64,000 nucleotides of DNA from NCBI RefSeq assembly GCF_051401765.1, contig NW_027480569.1:434001-498000 (forward strand), in the 5' to 3' direction. A program made the position numbers and the translations under genes. Positions 23,110 to 37,500 of the stretch are shown piece after piece; positions within the stretch are counted from its first letter, which is position 1; each line of letters starts with the position of its first letter. The notes beneath the pieces are model-generated. The model was not told where the DNA came from, did no database searches, and saw nothing but the letters and a program-made list of their open reading frames with translations. The DNA comes from Calliopsis andreniformis. Taxonomy: Eukaryota > Arthropoda > Insecta > Hymenoptera > Andrenidae.

Positions 23110-25938
23110 AGGATTGGGTATTTAGGATTGAAGAGTGAGGATTGAGGATTGAGGTTTGAGGATTGGGGATTGAAGATTGAGTATTGATGATTGAATATTG
23201 AGGATTGAGGATTGATGTTTAAGGATTGAGGATGAAGTCTGAGGGTTGAGGATTGAGGTTTGAGGAACGAGGATTGAGGATTGAGAATTGAGGGCTAAGG
23301 ATTGACGATTGAGTATTGAAGATTGAGGATTGATGACTGAGGATTGACGACTGAGAATTGAGGATTGAGGATTGATGATTGAAGATTGAGTTGAGGATTG
23401 AATATTGCGGATTGAGGATTGAGGATTGAGGATTGAGGATTGAAGATTGAGTATTGAGGATTGAAGACTGAGGATTGAGTATTGAGGATTGAGGATTCAG
23501 GGTTGAAGATTGAGGATTGAGGATTGAGGATTGAGGATTGAGGATTGAGAATTGGGTGTTTAGTATTGAAGAATGAGGATTGAGGATTGAGGTTTGAGGA
23601 TTGAGGATTGAAGATTGAGTATTGATGATTGAATATTGAGGGTTGATGATTGAGGTTTGAGGATTGAGGATGAAATTTGAGGGTTGAGGATTGAGGTTTG
23701 AGGAACGAGGATCGAGGATTGAGGATTGAGGACTAAGGATTGACGATTGAGAATTGAAGATTGTGGATTGATGACTGAGGATTGACGACTGAGAATTGAG
23801 GATTGAGGATTGATGATTGAAGATTGAGTATTGAGGATTGAATATTGAGGATTGAGGATTGAGGATTGAGGATTGAGGATTGAGGATTGAGGATTGAAGA
23901 TTGAGTATTGAGTATTGAAGGTTGAGGATTGTGGATTGAGGATTAAGGATTGTGGATTGAATATTGTAGATTGAGTATTGATGCCTGAGGATTGAGGATT
24001 GAGGATTGTGGATTGAATATTGTAGATTGAGTATTGATGCCTGAGGATTGAGGATTGAGGATTGAGGATTGAGGATTGAGGATTGAAGGTTGAGTATTGA
24101 GGATTGAAGATTGAGGATTCAAGATTGAGTATTGATGATTGAATATTGAGGATTGAGGATTGAGGATTGAGGATTGAGGATTGGGTATTGAGGATTGAGT
24201 AATGAGGATTGAGGATTGAGGTTTGAGTATTGGGGATTGCAGATTGAGTATTGGCGATTGAAGATTGAGGATTGAGGATTGAGGATTGAGGAATGAGGAT
24301 CGAAGATTGAGTATTGAGGATTGAAGATTGAGGATAGAGGATTGAGTACTGAGGATGGAGGATGAGGGCTGAGGGTTGAAGATTGAGGATTGAGAAATGA
24401 GGATTGAGGATTGAGGATTGAAATTGAGGATTGGGTATTGAGGATTGAAGAATGAGGATTGAGGAATTAGGATTGAGGACTGAGGATTGAGGATTGAAGA
24501 TTGAGGATTCGGAATTGAGGATTGAAGAATGAGGATTGAGGATTGAGGATTGGGGATTGAGGATTGAAGATTAGTGTTGAGGATTGAAGATTGAGGATTG
24601 AGGATTGAGGATTGAGGATTGAGGATTGAAGATTGGGTATTGTGGATTGACGATTGAGGATTGAGTATTGATGATTGAATATTGAGGATTGAGGATTGCG
24701 GTTTGAGGATTGAGGATGAAGACTGAGGGTTGAGGATTCAGGTTTGAGGAACGAGGATTGAGGATTGAGGATTGAGGACTAAGGATTGACGATTGAGTAT
24801 TGAAGATTGAGGATTGATTACTGAGGATTGACGACTGAGAATTGAGGATTGAGGATTGATGATTGAAGATTGAGTATTGAGGATTGAATATTGCGGATTG
24901 AGGATTGGGGATTGAGGATTGAGGATTGAGGATTGAGGATTGAAGATTGAGTATTGAGTATTGAAGGTTGAGGATTGTGGATTGAGGATTAAGGATTGAG
25001 GATTGAATATTGTAGATTGAGTATTGATGCCTGAGGATTGAGGATTGAGGATTGAGGATTGAGGATTGAGGATGGAAGATTGAGTATTGAGGATTGAAGA
25101 TTGAGGGTTGAAGATTGAGTATTGATGATTGAATATTGAGGATTGAGGATTGAGGGTTGAGGATTGAGGATTGAGGATTGAGGATTGAGGATTGAGGATT
25201 GAGGATTGAAGATTGAGTATTGCTGATTGAATATTGAGGATTGGGGATTGAGGTTTGAGGATTGAGGACGAGGATTGACGGTAGAGGATTTAGGTTTGAG
25301 GATTGAGGATTGAGGACTGAGGGTTGAGGATGCGTGCTAAGCGTCGGGGATTGAGATTCGACGACTGAGGACTGAGGATTGAGGATTGAGAATTGAGGAT
25401 TGATGTTTGAGGATTGAAGATTGAGGACTGAGGATTGAGGATTGAGGAATGAGGATTGAAGATTGAGTATTGAGGATTGAAGATTGAGGATAGAGGATTG
25501 AGTACTGAGGATGGAGGATGAGGGCTGAGGGTTGAGGGTTGAGGATTGAGAAATGAGGATTTAGGATTGAGGATAGAAATTGAGGATTGGGTATTGAGGA
25601 TTGAAGAATGGGGATTGAGGAATTAGGATTGAGGATTGAGGATTGAGGACTGAAGATTGAGGATTGGGTATTGAGGATTGAAGAATGAGGATTGAGGATT
25701 GAGGATTGAGGATTGAGGATTGAAGATTGAGTGTTGAGGATTGAAAATTGAGGATTGAGGATTGACGATTGAGGATTGAGGATTGAAGATTGAATATTTA
25801 TGATTGAATATTGAGGACTGAGGATTAAGGGTTGTGGATTGAGGACGAGGACTGAGGGTTGAATATTGATGTTTGATGTCTGAGGATTAAGGATTGAGGA
25901 TTGAGAATTGAGGATTGAGGATTAAGGATTGAAGATTA
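23110..25938 (+). repeat. Tandem satellite duplication D, copy 1 (2.83 kb)
   Basis: First member of a tandem pair at a shift of 2829 bases. Matching points are GGATTGGGTA at 23111/25940, GATGAAGTCTG at 23231/26060, CGGAATTGAGG near 24510/27339, and the subtype-1 module at 25331/28160. The copies differ more than pair C, for example GATGAAATTTGAGG near 23669 against GATGAAGATTGAGG, and GACGATTG near 24648 against GAAGATTG. At about 25790 copy 1 lacks 111 bases present in copy 2. It contains a version of block A at 24.02-24.71 kb. Confidence 0.9.
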
Positions 25939-28768
25939 AGGATTGGGTATTTAGGATTGAAGAGTGAGGATTGAGGATTGAAGTTTGAGGATTGGGGATT
26001 GAAGATTGAGTATTGATGATTGAATATTGAGGATTGAGGATTGATGTTTGAGGATTGAGGATGAAGTCTGAGGGTTGAGGATTGAGGTTTGAGGAACGAG
26101 GATTGAGGATTGAGAATTGAGGGCTAAGGATTGACGATTGAGTATTGAAGATTGAGGATTGATGACTGAGGATTGACGACTGAGAATTGAGGATTGAGGA
26201 TTGATGATTGAAGATTGAGTTGAGGATTGAATATTGCGGATTGAGGATTGAGGATTGAGGATTGAGGATTGAAGATTGAGTATTGAGGATTGAAGACTGA
26301 GGATTGAGTATTGAGGATTGAGGATTCAGGGTTGAAGATTGAGGATTGAGGATTGAGGATTGAGGATTGAGGATTGAGAATTGGGTGTTTAGTATTGAAG
26401 AATGAGGATTGAGGATTGAGGTTTGAGGATTGAGGATTGAAGATTGAGTATTGATGATTGAATATTGAGGGTTGATGATTGAGGTTTGAGGATTGAGGAT
26501 GAAGATTGAGGGTTGAGGATTGAGGTTTGAGGAACGAGGATCGAGGATTGAGGATTGAGGACTAAGGATTGACGATTGAGAATTGAAGATTGTGGATTGA
26601 TGACTGAGGATTGACGACTGAGAATTGAGGATTGAGGATTGATGATTGAAGATTGAGTATTGAGGATTGAATATTGAGGATTGAGGATTGAGGATTGAGG
26701 ATTGAGGATTGAGGATTGAGGATTGAAGATTGAGTATTGAGTATTGAAGGTTGAGGATTGTGGATTGAGGATTAAGGATTGTGGATTGAATATTGTAGAC
26801 TGAGTATTGATGCCTGAGGATTGAGGATTGAGGATTGTGGATTGAATATTGTAGATTGAGTATTGATGCCTGAGGATTGAGGATTGAGGATTGAGGATTG
26901 AGGATTGAGGATTGAAGGTTGAGTATTGAGGATTGAAGATTGAGGATTCAAGATTGAGTATTGATGATTGAATATTGAGGATTGAGGATTGAGGATTGAG
27001 GATTGAGGATTGGGTATTGAGGATTGAGTAATGAGGATTGAGGATTGAGGTTTGAGTATTGGGGATTGCAGATTGAGTATTGGCGATTGAAGATTGAGGA
27101 TTGAGGATTGAGGATTGAGGAATGAGGATCGAAGATTGAGTATTGAGGATTGAAGATTGAGGATAGAGGATTGAGTACTGAGGATGGAGGATGAGGGCTG
27201 AGGGTTGAAGATTGAGGATTGAGAAATGAGGATTGAGGATTGAGGATTGAAATTGAGGATTGGGTATTGAGGATTGAAGAATGAGGATTGAGGAATTAGG
27301 ATTGAGGACTGAGGATTGAGGATTGAAGATTGAGGATTCGGAATTGAGGATTGAAGAATGAGGATTGAGGATTGAGGATTGGGGATTGAGGATTGAAGAT
27401 TAGTGTTGAGGATTGAAGATTGAGGATTGAGGATTGAGGATTGAGGATTGAGGATTGAAGATTGGGTATTGTGGATTGAAGATTGAGGATTGAGTATTGA
27501 TGATTGAATATTGAGGATTGAGGATTGCGGTTTGAGGATTGAGGATGAAGACTGAGGGTTGAGGATTCAGGTTTGAGGAACGAGGATTGAGGATTGAGGA
27601 TTGAGGACTAAGGATTGACGATTGAGTATTGAAGATTGAGGATTGATTACTGAGGATTGACGACTGAGAATTGAGGATTGAGGATTGATGATTGAAGATT
27701 GAGTATTGAGGATTGAATATTGCGGATTGAGGATTGAGGATTGAGGATTGAGGATTGAGGATTGAGGATTGAAGATTGAGTATTGAGTATTGAAGGTTGA
27801 GGATTGTGGATTGAGGATTAAGGATTGAGGATTGAATATTGTAGATTGAGTATTGATGCCTGAGGATTGAGGATTGAGAATTGAGGATTGAGGATTGAGG
27901 ATGGAAGATTGAGTATTGAGGATTGAAGATTGAGGGTTGAAGATTGAGTATTGATGATTGAATATTGAGGATTGAGGATTGAGGATTGAGGATTGAGGAT
28001 TGAGGATTGAGGATTGAGGATTGAGGATTGAGGATTGAAGATTGAGTATTGCTGATTGAATATTGAGGATTGGGGATTGAGGTTTGAGGATTGAGGACGA
28101 GGATTGACGGTAGAGGATTTAGGTTTGAGGATTGAGGATTGAGGACTGAGGATTGAGGATGCGTGCTAAGCGTCGGGGATTGAGATTCGACGACTGAGGA
28201 CTGAGGATTGAGGATTGAGAATTGAGGATTGATGTTTGAGGATTGAAGATTGAGGACTGAGGATTGAGGATTGAGGAATGAGGATTGAAGATTGAGTATT
28301 GAGGATTGAAGATTGAGGATAGAGGATTGAGTACTGAGGATGGAGGATGAGGGCTGAGGGTTGAGGGTTGAGGATTGAGAAATGAGGATTGAGGATTGAG
28401 GATAGAAATTGAGGATTGGGTATTGAGGATTGAAGAATGGGGATTGAGGAATTAGGATTGAGGATTGAGAATTGAGGACTGAAGATTGAGGATTGGGTAT
28501 TGAGGATTGAAGAATGAGGATTGAGGATTGAGGATTGAGGATTGAGGATTGAAGATTGAGTGTTGAGGATTGAAAATTGAGGATTGAGGATTGACGATTG
28601 AGGATTGAGGATTGAAGATTGAGTATTGAGGATTGAAGATGAGGATTGAGTATTGAGGATTCAGGGTTGAAGACTGAGGATTGAGGATTGAGGATTGAGG
28701 ATTGAGGATTGAGGATTGAGGATTGAAGATTGAATATTTATGATTGAATATTGAGGACTGAGGATTGA
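25939..28768 (+). repeat. Tandem satellite duplication D, copy 2 (2.83 kb)
   Basis: Second member of the 2829-base pair. After 28619 it contains 111 bases (GAGTATTGAGG through CAGGGTTGAAGACTGAGG) missing from copy 1, then rejoins at GAATATTTATG. It carries a block A version at 26.85-27.54 kb and a subtype-1 CpG module at 28160. A unit here has lost a base (GAAGATGAGGATTGAG near 28636). Satellite only. Confidence 0.88.
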
Positions 28769-28889
28769 GGGTTGTGGATTGAGGACGAGGACTGAGGGTT
28801 GAATATTGATGTTTGAGGTCTGAGGATTAAGGATTGAGGATTGAGAATTGAGGATTGAGGATTGAGGATTGAAGATTAAGGATTGGGTA

Positions 28890-30272
28890 TTTAGGATTGA
28901 AGAATGTGGATTGAGGATTGAGGTTTGAGGATTGGGGATTGAAGATTGAGTATTGATGATTGAATATTGAGGATTGAGGATTGAGGTTTGAGGATTGAGG
29001 ATGAAGACTGAGGGTTGAGGATTGAGGTTTGAGGAACGATGATTGAGGATTGAGGATTGAGGTCTAAGGATTGACGATTGAGTATTGAAGATTGAGGATT
29101 GATGACTGAGGATTGACGACTGAGAATTGAGGATTGAGGATTGATGATTGAAGATTGAGTATTGGGGATTGAATATTGAGGATTGAGGATTGAGGATTGA
29201 GGATTGAGGATTGAGGATTGAGGATTGAGGATTGAATATTGAGTATTGAGGATTGAAGATTGAGTATTCAAGATTGAGTATTGATGATTGAATATTGAGG
29301 ATTGAGGATTGAGGATTGAGGATTGAGGATTGGGTATTGAGGATTGAGTAATGAGGATTGAGGATTGAGGTTTGAGTATTGGGGATTGCAGATTGAGTAT
29401 TGGCGATTGAAGATTGAGGATTGAGGATTGAGGATTGAGGAATGAGGATCGAAGATTGAGTATTGAGGATTGAAGATTGAGGATAGAGGATTGAGTACTG
29501 AGGATGGAGGATGAGGGCTGAGGGCTGAAGATTGAGGATTGAGAAATGAGGATTGAGGATTGAGGATTGAGGATTGAGGATTGAAGATTGGGTATTGAGG
29601 ATTGAAGATTGAGGATTGAGTATTGAGGATTGAGGATTCAGGTTTGAAAATTGAGGATTGAGGATCGAGGATTGAGGATTGAGGATTGAGGATTGAAGAT
29701 TGAATATTGATGATTGAATATTGAGGACTGAGGATTGAGGGTTGTGGATTGAGGACGAGGGCTGAGGGTTGAATATTGATGTTTGAGGTCTGAGTATTAA
29801 GGATTGAGGATTGAGAATTGAGGATTGAGGATTGAGGATTGAAGATTGAGGATTGGGTATTTAGTATTGAAGAATGAGGATTGAGGATTGAGGTTTGAGG
29901 ATTGAGGATTGATGATTGAGTATTGTCGATTGAATATTGAGGATTGAGGATTGAGGTTTGAGGATTGAGGACGAGGACTGACGGTTGAGGATTGAGGTTA
30001 GAGGATTGAGGATTGGGGATTGAGGACTGAGGATTGAGGATTGAGGATTGAGGATTGAGCATTGAGGATTGAAGATTGATGACTGGGGATTGAGGATTGA
30101 ATATTGAGGATTAACGATTGAAGATTGGGGATTGAGGATCTAGGATCGGAGATTGATTATTGAGGATTGAAGATTGAGGATTGACGATTGAGGATTGAGA
30201 ATTGAGGATGAGGACTGAGGGTTGAGGATTGAGGTTTGAGGAATGAGGATTGATGGTTGAGGATTGAGGATT
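28890..30272 (+). repeat. Satellite block E, copy 1
   Basis: An order of variants marked by GGTCTAAGG (29061), ATTCAAGATTG (29268), GATCGAAG (29448) and GATCTAGGATCGGAG (near 30137). It recurs at 31394-32776 (shift 2504) and 38420-39801 (shift 9529), and in related form at 52.0-53.7, 54.7-56.1 and 60.4-61.8 kb. The interval 28.53-29.20 kb also matches 30.49-31.13 kb at a shift of 1959. The longest peptide-like - strand frames of this region lie here and are identical in kind in every copy, as copying predicts. Satellite only. Confidence 0.85.
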
Positions 30273-31393
30273 GATGTTTGAGGATTGAAGATTGAGGACT
30301 GAGGATTGAGGATTGAGGAATGAGGATTGAAGATTGAGTATTGAGGATTGAAGATTGAGGATAGAGGATTGAGTACTGAGGATGGAGGATGAGGGCTGAG
30401 GGTTGAGGGTTGAGGATTGAGAAATGAGGATTGAGGATTGAGGATAGAAATTGAGGATTGGGTATTGAGGATTGAAGAATGAGGATTGAGGATTGAGGAT
30501 TGAGGATTGAAGATTGAGTGTTGAGGATTGAAAATTGAGGATTGAGGATTGACGATTGAGGATTGAGGATTGAAGATTGAGTATTGAGGATTGAAGATTG
30601 AGGATTGAGTATTGAGGATTCAGGGTTGAAGACTGAGGATTGAGGATTGAGGATTGAGGAATGAGGATTGAGGATTGAGGATTGAAGATTGAATATTTAT
30701 GATTGAATATTGAGGACTGAGGATTGAGGGTTGTGGATTGAGGACGAGGACTGAGGGTTGAATATTGATGTTTGAGGTCTCAGGATTAAGGATTGAGGAT
30801 TGAGAATTGAGGATTGAGGATTGAGGATTGAAGATTAAGGATTGGGTATTTAGGATTGAAGAATGTGGATTGAGGATTGAGGTTTGAGGATTGGGGATTG
30901 AAGATTGAGTATTGATGATTGAATATTGAGGATTGAGGATTGAGGTTTGAGGATTGAGGATGAAGACTGAGGGTTGAGGATTGATGTTTGAGGAACGATG
31001 ATTGAGGATTGAGGATTGTGGTCTAAGGATTGACGATTGAGTATTGAAGATTGAGGATTGATGACTGAGGATTGACGACTGAGAATTGAGGATTGAGGAT
31101 TGATGATTGAAGATTGAGTATTGAGGATTGAATATTGCGGATTGAGGATTGAGGATTGAGGATTGAGGATTGAGGATTGAGGATTGAGGATTGAGGATTG
31201 AGGATTGAGGATTGAGGATTGAAGATTGAGTATTGATGATTGAATATTGAGGATTGAGGATTGAGGATTGAGGATTGAAGATTGAGTATTGAGGATTGAA
31301 GATTGAGGATAGAGTATTGAGGATTGAGGATTCAGTGTTGAAGATTGAGGATTGAGGATTGAGGATTGAGGATTGAGGATTGAGGATTGGGTG
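30273..31393 (+). repeat. Heptad satellite between block E copies
   Basis: Satellite with no gene. From 30.49 to 31.13 kb it repeats 28.53-29.20 kb at a shift of 1959 bases (GAATATTTAT at 28732 and 30691; GGTCTAAGG at 29061 and 31020). A run of about ten perfect GAGGATT units at 31140-31215 is among the longer pure stretches here. Confidence 0.8.
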
Positions 31394-32776
31394 TATAGTA
31401 TTGAAGAATGAGGATTGAGGATTGAGGTTTCAGGATTAAGGATTGAAGATTGAGTATTGATGATTGAATATTGAGGGTTGAGGATTGACGTTTGAGGATT
31501 GAGGATGAAGACTGAGGGTTGAGGATTGAGGTTTGAGGAACGAGGATCGAGGATTGAGGATTGAGGTCTAAGGATTGACGATTGAGTATTGAAGATTGAG
31601 GATTGATGACTGAGGATTGACGACTGAGAATTGAGGATTGAGGATTGATGATTGAAGATTGAGTATTGGGGATTGAATATTGAGGATTGAGGATTGAGGA
31701 TTGAGGATTGAGGATTGAGGATTGAGGATTGAGGATTGAAGATTGAGTATTGAGGATTGAAGATTGAGTATTCAAGATTGAGTATTGATGATTGAATATT
31801 GAGGATTGAGGATTGAGGATTGAGGATTGAGGATTGGGTATTGAGGATTGAGTAATGAGGATTGAGGATTGAGGTTTGAGTATTGGGGATTGCAGATTGA
31901 GTATTGGCGATTGAAGATTGAGGATTGAGGATTGAGGATTGAGGAATGAGGATCGAAGATTGAGTATTGAGGATTGAAGATTGAGGATAGAGGATTGAGT
32001 ACTGAGGATGGAGGATGAGGGCTGAGGGCTGAAGATTGAGGATTGAGAAATGAGGATTGAGGATTGAGGATTGAGGATTGAGGATTGAAGATTGGGTATT
32101 GAGGATTGAAGATTGAGGATTGAGTATTGAGGATTGAGGATTCAGGGTTGAAAATTGAGGATTGAGGATCGAGGATTGAGGATTGAGGATTGAGGATTGA
32201 AGATTGAATATTGATGATTGAATATTGAGGACTGAGGATTGAGGGTTGTGGATTGAGGACGAGGGCTGAGGGTTGAATATTGATGTTTGAGGTCTGAGTA
32301 TTAAGGATTGAGGATTGAGAATTGAGGATTGAGGATTGAGGATTGAAGATTGAGGATTGGGTATTTAGTATTGAAGAATGAGGATTGAGGATTGAGGTTT
32401 GAGGATTGAGGATTGATGATTGAGTATTGTCGATTGAATATTGAGGATTGAGGATTGAGGTTTGAGAATTGAGGACGAGGACTGACGGTTGAGGATTGAG
32501 GTTAGAGGATTGAGGATTGGGGATTGAGGACTGAGGATTGAGGATTGAGGATTGAGGATTGAGCATTGAGGATTGAAGATTGATGACTGGGGAATGAGGA
32601 TTGAATATTGAGGATTAACGATTGAAGATTGGGGATTGAGGATCTAGGATCGGAGATTGATTATTGAGGATTGAAGATTGAGGATTGACGATTGAGGATT
32701 GAGAATTGAGAATTGAGGATGAGGACTGAGGGTTGAGGATTGAGGTTTGAGGAATGAGGATTGACGGTTGAGGATT
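31394..32776 (+). repeat. Satellite block E, copy 2
   Basis: Copy of 28890-30272 at a shift of 2504 bases (GGTCTAAGG at 31565, ATTCAAG at 31772, GATCGAAG at 31952). At its 3' end it has two GAGAATT units where copy 1 has one, and GACGGTTG near 32762 where copy 1 has GATGGTTG. Satellite only. Confidence 0.85.
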
Positions 32777-35700
32777 GAGGATTGAGGATTGAGGATTGAG
32801 GATTGAGGATTGAGTATTGAAGGTTGAGTATTGATACCTGAGGATTGAGGATTGAGGATTGAGGATTGAGGATTGAGGATTGAAGATTGAGTGTTGGGGA
32901 TTGAAGATTGAGGATTGAGGATTGAGGATTGAGGATGGAGAATGAGGACTGACGGTTGAGGATTGAGGTTCGAGGATTGAAGATTGAGGACTGAGGACTG
33001 AGGTTGAGGATTGAGGATTGAGCATTGAGGATTGAAGATTGAGTACTGGGGATTCGAGATTGCAGATTGAGGATTAAGGATTGAAGATTGAGTATTGAGG
33101 ATTGAAGATAGAGGATTGAGTATTGAGGATTGAGGATTCAGGGTCGAAAATTGAGGATTGAGGATTGAGGATTGAGGATTGAGGATTGAGGATTGAAGAT
33201 TGAATATTGATGATTGAATATTGAGGACTGAGGATTGAGGGTTGTGTACTGAGGACGAGGACTGAGGGTTGAATATTGATGTTTGAGGTCTGAGGATTAA
33301 GGATTGAGGATTGAGAATTGAGGATTGAGGATTGAGGATTGGAAATTGAGGATTGGGTATTTAGGATTGAAGAATGAGGATTGAGGATTGAGGTTTGAGG
33401 ATTGAGGATTGAAGATTGAGTATTGATGATTGAATATTGAGGATTGATGATTGAGGTTTGAGGATTGAGGACGAGGACTGACGGTTGAGGATTGAGGTTT
33501 GAGGATTAAGGATTGGGGATTGAGGACTGAGGATTGAGGATTGAGGATTGAGCATTGAGGATTGAAGATTGATGACTGGGGATTGAGGATTGAAGATTGA
33601 GGATTAACGATTGAAGGTTGGGGATTGAGGACCTAGGATCGGAGATTGATTATTGAGGATTGAAGATTGAGGATTGAGGATTGAGGATTGAGAATTGAGA
33701 ATTGAGGATGAGGACTGAGGGTTGCGGATTGAGGTTTGAGGAATGAGGATTGATGGTTGAGGATTGAGGATTGAGGATTGAGGATTGAGGATTGAGTATT
33801 GAAGATTGAGTATTGATGCCTGAGGCTTGAGGATTGAGGATTGAGTATTGAGGATTGAGGATTGAAGATTGAGTATTGGAGATTGAAGATTGAGGATTGA
33901 GGATTGAGGATTGAGGTTGGAGAATGAGGACTGACGGTTGAGGATTGAGGTTTGAGGATTGAAGATTGAGGTCTGAGGACTGAGGATTGAGGATTGAGGA
34001 TTGAGCATTGAGGATTGAAGATTGAGTACTGGGCATTGGGGATTGAAGATTGAGGATTAAGGATTGAAGATTGGGGATTGAGGATCTAGAATTGGAGATT
34101 GATTATTGAGGACTGAAGATTGAGGATTGAGAATTGAGGATTGAGAATTGAGAATTGAGTATGAGGACTGAGGGTTGAGGATTGAGGTTTGAGGAATGAG
34201 GATTGAGGGTTGAGGATTGAGGATTGAGGATTGCGGATTGAAGATTGAGTATTGATGATTGAATATTGAGGATTGAGGATTGAGGTTTGAGGATTGAGGA
34301 TTGAGGAGTGAGTATTGAGGGTTGAGTATTGTAGATTGAGTATTGATGCCTGAGGATTGAGGATCGAGAATTGAGGATTGAGGATTGGAGATTGATTATT
34401 GAGGATTGAAGATTGAGGATTGAGGATTGAGGATTGAGAATTGAGAATTGAGTATGAGGACTGAGGGTTGAGGGTTGAGGTTTGAGGAATGAGGATTGAG
34501 GGTTGGGGAATGAGGATTGAGGATTGAGAATTGAGGATTGAGAATTGAAGATTGAGTATTGATGCCTGAGGATTGAGGATTGAGGATTGAGGATTGAGGA
34601 TTGAGGATTGAGGATTGAAGATTGAGTATTGAGTATTGAAGGTTGAGGATTGTGGATTGAGGATTAAGAACTGAGGATTGAATATTCTAGATTGAGTATT
34701 GATGCCTGAGGATTGAGGATTGAGGATTGAGGATTGAGGATTGAGGATTGAGGATTGAAGATTGAGTATTGAGAATTGAAGTATGAGGGTTGAAGATTGA
34801 GTATTGATGATTGAATATTGAGGAATGAGGATTGAGTATTGAGGATTGAGGATTGAGGATTGAGGATTGAAGATTGAGTATGGATGATTGAATATTGAGG
34901 ATTGAGGATTGAGGTTTGAGGAACGAGGATTGAGGATTGAGGATTGAGGACTAGGGATTGACGATTGAGTATTGAAGATTGAGGATTGATGACTGAGGAT
35001 TGACGACTGAGAATTGGGGATTGAGGATTGATGATTGAAGATTGAGTATTGAGGATTGAATATTGAGGATTGAGGATCGAGGATGGAAGATTGAGAATTG
35101 AGGATTGAAGATTGGGGATTGAGGATTGAGTATTGAGGATGGAGGATGGGGGCTGGGGGTTGAATATTGAGGATTGAGGATTGAGTATTGAGGATTGAAG
35201 ATTGAGGGTTGAAGATTGAGTATTGATGATTGAAGATTGAGTATTGAGGATTGAATATTGAGGATTGAGGATTGAGGATTGAAGATTGAGTATTGAGGAT
35301 TGAATATTGATTATTGAGGATTGAGGATTGAGGATTGAGGATTGAGGATTGAAGATTGAGTATTGAGGATTGAAGATTGAGGGTTAAAGATTGAGTATTG
35401 ATGATTGAATATTGAGGATTGAGGATTGAGGATTGAGGATTGAGGATTGAGGATTGAGGATTGAGGATTGAAGATTGAGAATTGATGATTGAATATTGAG
35501 GATTGAGGATTGAGGTTTGAGGATTGAGGACGAGGACTGACGGTAGAGGATTTAGGTTTGAGGATTGAGGATTGAGGATTGAGGATTGAAGATTGAATAT
35601 TTATGATTGAATATTGAGGACTGAGGATTGAGGGTTGTGGATTGAGGACTAGGACTGAGGGTTGAATATTGATGTTTGAGGTCTGAGGATTAAGGATTGA

Positions 35701-37109
35701 GGATTGAGAATTGAGAATTGAGGATTAAGGATTGTAGATTAAGGATTGGGTATTTAGGATTGAAGAATGAGGATTGAGGATTGAGGTTTGAGGATTGGGG
35801 ATTGAAGATTGAGTATTGATGATTGAATATTGAGGATTGAGGATTGAGGTTTGAGGATTGAGGATGAAGACTGAGGGTTGAGGATTGAGGTTTGAGGAAC
35901 GAGGATTGAGGATTGAGGATTGAGGACTAAGGATTGACGATTGAGTATTGAAGATTGAGGATTGATGACTGAGGATTGACGACTGAGAATTGAGGACTGA
36001 GGATTGATGATTGAAGATTGAGTATTGAGGATTGAATATTGCGGATTGAGGATTGAGGATTGAGGATTGAGGATTGAGGATTGAGGATTGAAGATTGAGT
36101 ATTGAGTATTGAAGGTTGAGGATTGTGGATTGAGGATTAAGGATTGAGGATTGAATATTGTAGATTGAGTATTGATGCCTGAGGATTGAGGATTGGGGAT
36201 TGAGGATTGAGGATTGAGGACTAAGGATTGACGATTGAGTATTGAAGATTGAGGATTGATTACTGAGGATTGACGACTGAGAATTGAGGATTGAGGATTG
36301 ATGATTGAAGATTGAGTATTGAGGATTGAATATTGCGGATTGAGGATTGAGGATTGAGGATTGAGGATTGAGGATTGAGGATTGAAGATTGAGTATTGAG
36401 TATTGAAGGTTGAGGATTGTGGATTGAGGATTAAGGATTGAGGATTGAATATTGTAGATTGAGTATTGATGCCTGAGGATTGAGGATTGAGGATTGAGGA
36501 TTGAGGATTGAGGATTGAAGATCGAGGGTTGAAGATTGAGTATTGATGATTGAATATTGAGGATTGAGGATTGAGGATTGAGGATTGAGGATTGAGGATT
36601 GAGGATTGAGGATTGAGGATTGAGGATTGAGGATTGAAGATTGAGTATTGCTGATTGAATATTGAGGATTGGGGATTGAGGTTTGAGGATTGAGGACGAG
36701 GACTGACGGTAGAGGATTTAGGTTTGAGGATTGAGGATTGAGGACTGAGGATTGAGGATGCGTGCTAAGCGTCGGGGATTGAGATTCGACGACTGAGGAC
36801 TGAGGATTGAGGATTGAGAATTGAGGATTGACGTTTGAGGATTGAAGATTGAGGACTGAGGATTGAGGATTGAGGAATGAGGATTGAAGATTGAGTATTG
36901 AGGATTGAAGATTGAGGATAGAGGATTGAGTACTGAGGATGGAGGATGAGGGCTGAGGGTTGAGGGTTGAGGATTGAGAAATGAGGATTGAGGATTGAGG
37001 ATAGAAATTGAGGATTGGGTATTGAGGATTGAAGAATGGGGATTGAGGAATTAGGATTGAGGATTGAGGATTGAGGACTGAAGATTGAGGATTGGGTATT
37101 GAGGATTGA
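32777..37109 (+). repeat. Satellite with an early version of the 42-50 kb repeat unit
   Basis: The stretch 33.1-35.5 kb matches 43.1-45.3 kb at a shift of 9973 bases (GATCTAGAATTGG at 34083 and 44056; GACCTAGGATCGG near 33627 and 43600) and also 46.7-49.2 kb. The stretch 35.57-36.2 kb matches 41.83-42.47 kb at a shift of 6269, sharing GGACTAGGACTGAGG. A 284-base re-duplication links about 35.92-36.19 with 36.20-36.48 (GCGGATTG at 36051 and 36335), the second resembling the 24.8 and 27.6 kb copies (GATTACTGAGG). One subtype-1 CpG module starts at 36759. No gene is visible. Confidence 0.8.
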
Positions 37110-37500
37110 AGAATGAGGATTGAGGATTGAGGATTGAGGATTGAGGATTGAAGATTGAGTGTTGAGGATTGAAAATTGAGGATTGAGGATTGACGATTGA
37201 GGATTGAGGATTGAAGATTGAGTATTGAGGATTGAAGATTGAGGATTGAGTATTGAGGATTCAGGGTTGAAGACTGAGGATTGAGGATTGAGGATTGAGG
37301 ATTGAGGATTGAGGATTGAGGATTGAAGATTGAATATTTATGATTGAATATTGAGGACTGAGGATTGAGGGTTGTGGATTGAGGACGAGGACTGAGGGTT
37401 GAATATTGATGTTTGAGGTCTGAGGATTAAGGATTGAGGATTGAGAATTGAGGATTGAGGATTGAGGATTGAAGATTAAGGATTGGGTATTTAGGATTGA
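37110..37500 (+). repeat. Perfect 391-base tandem duplication, unit 1
   Basis: Reading the two units side by side, I see no difference over 391 bases until the last word, where unit 1 runs into GAAGAATGAGG and the sequence after unit 2 into GAAGAATGTGG. Shared landmarks are GAGTGTTGAGG (37157 and 37548), CAGGGTTGAAGACTG, GAATATTTATG (37332 and 37723) and GAATATTGATGTTTGAGG. The unit is 55 heptads plus six bases. It looks like the youngest event in the window. Confidence 0.92.

Noticed and set aside
24431..24440. CCAAT boxes on the - strand from GATTGGGTATT and GATTGGGGATT variants
   Set aside because: ATTGG arises by one base change from the unit and is spread through the array. No flanking promoter elements or genes are present.
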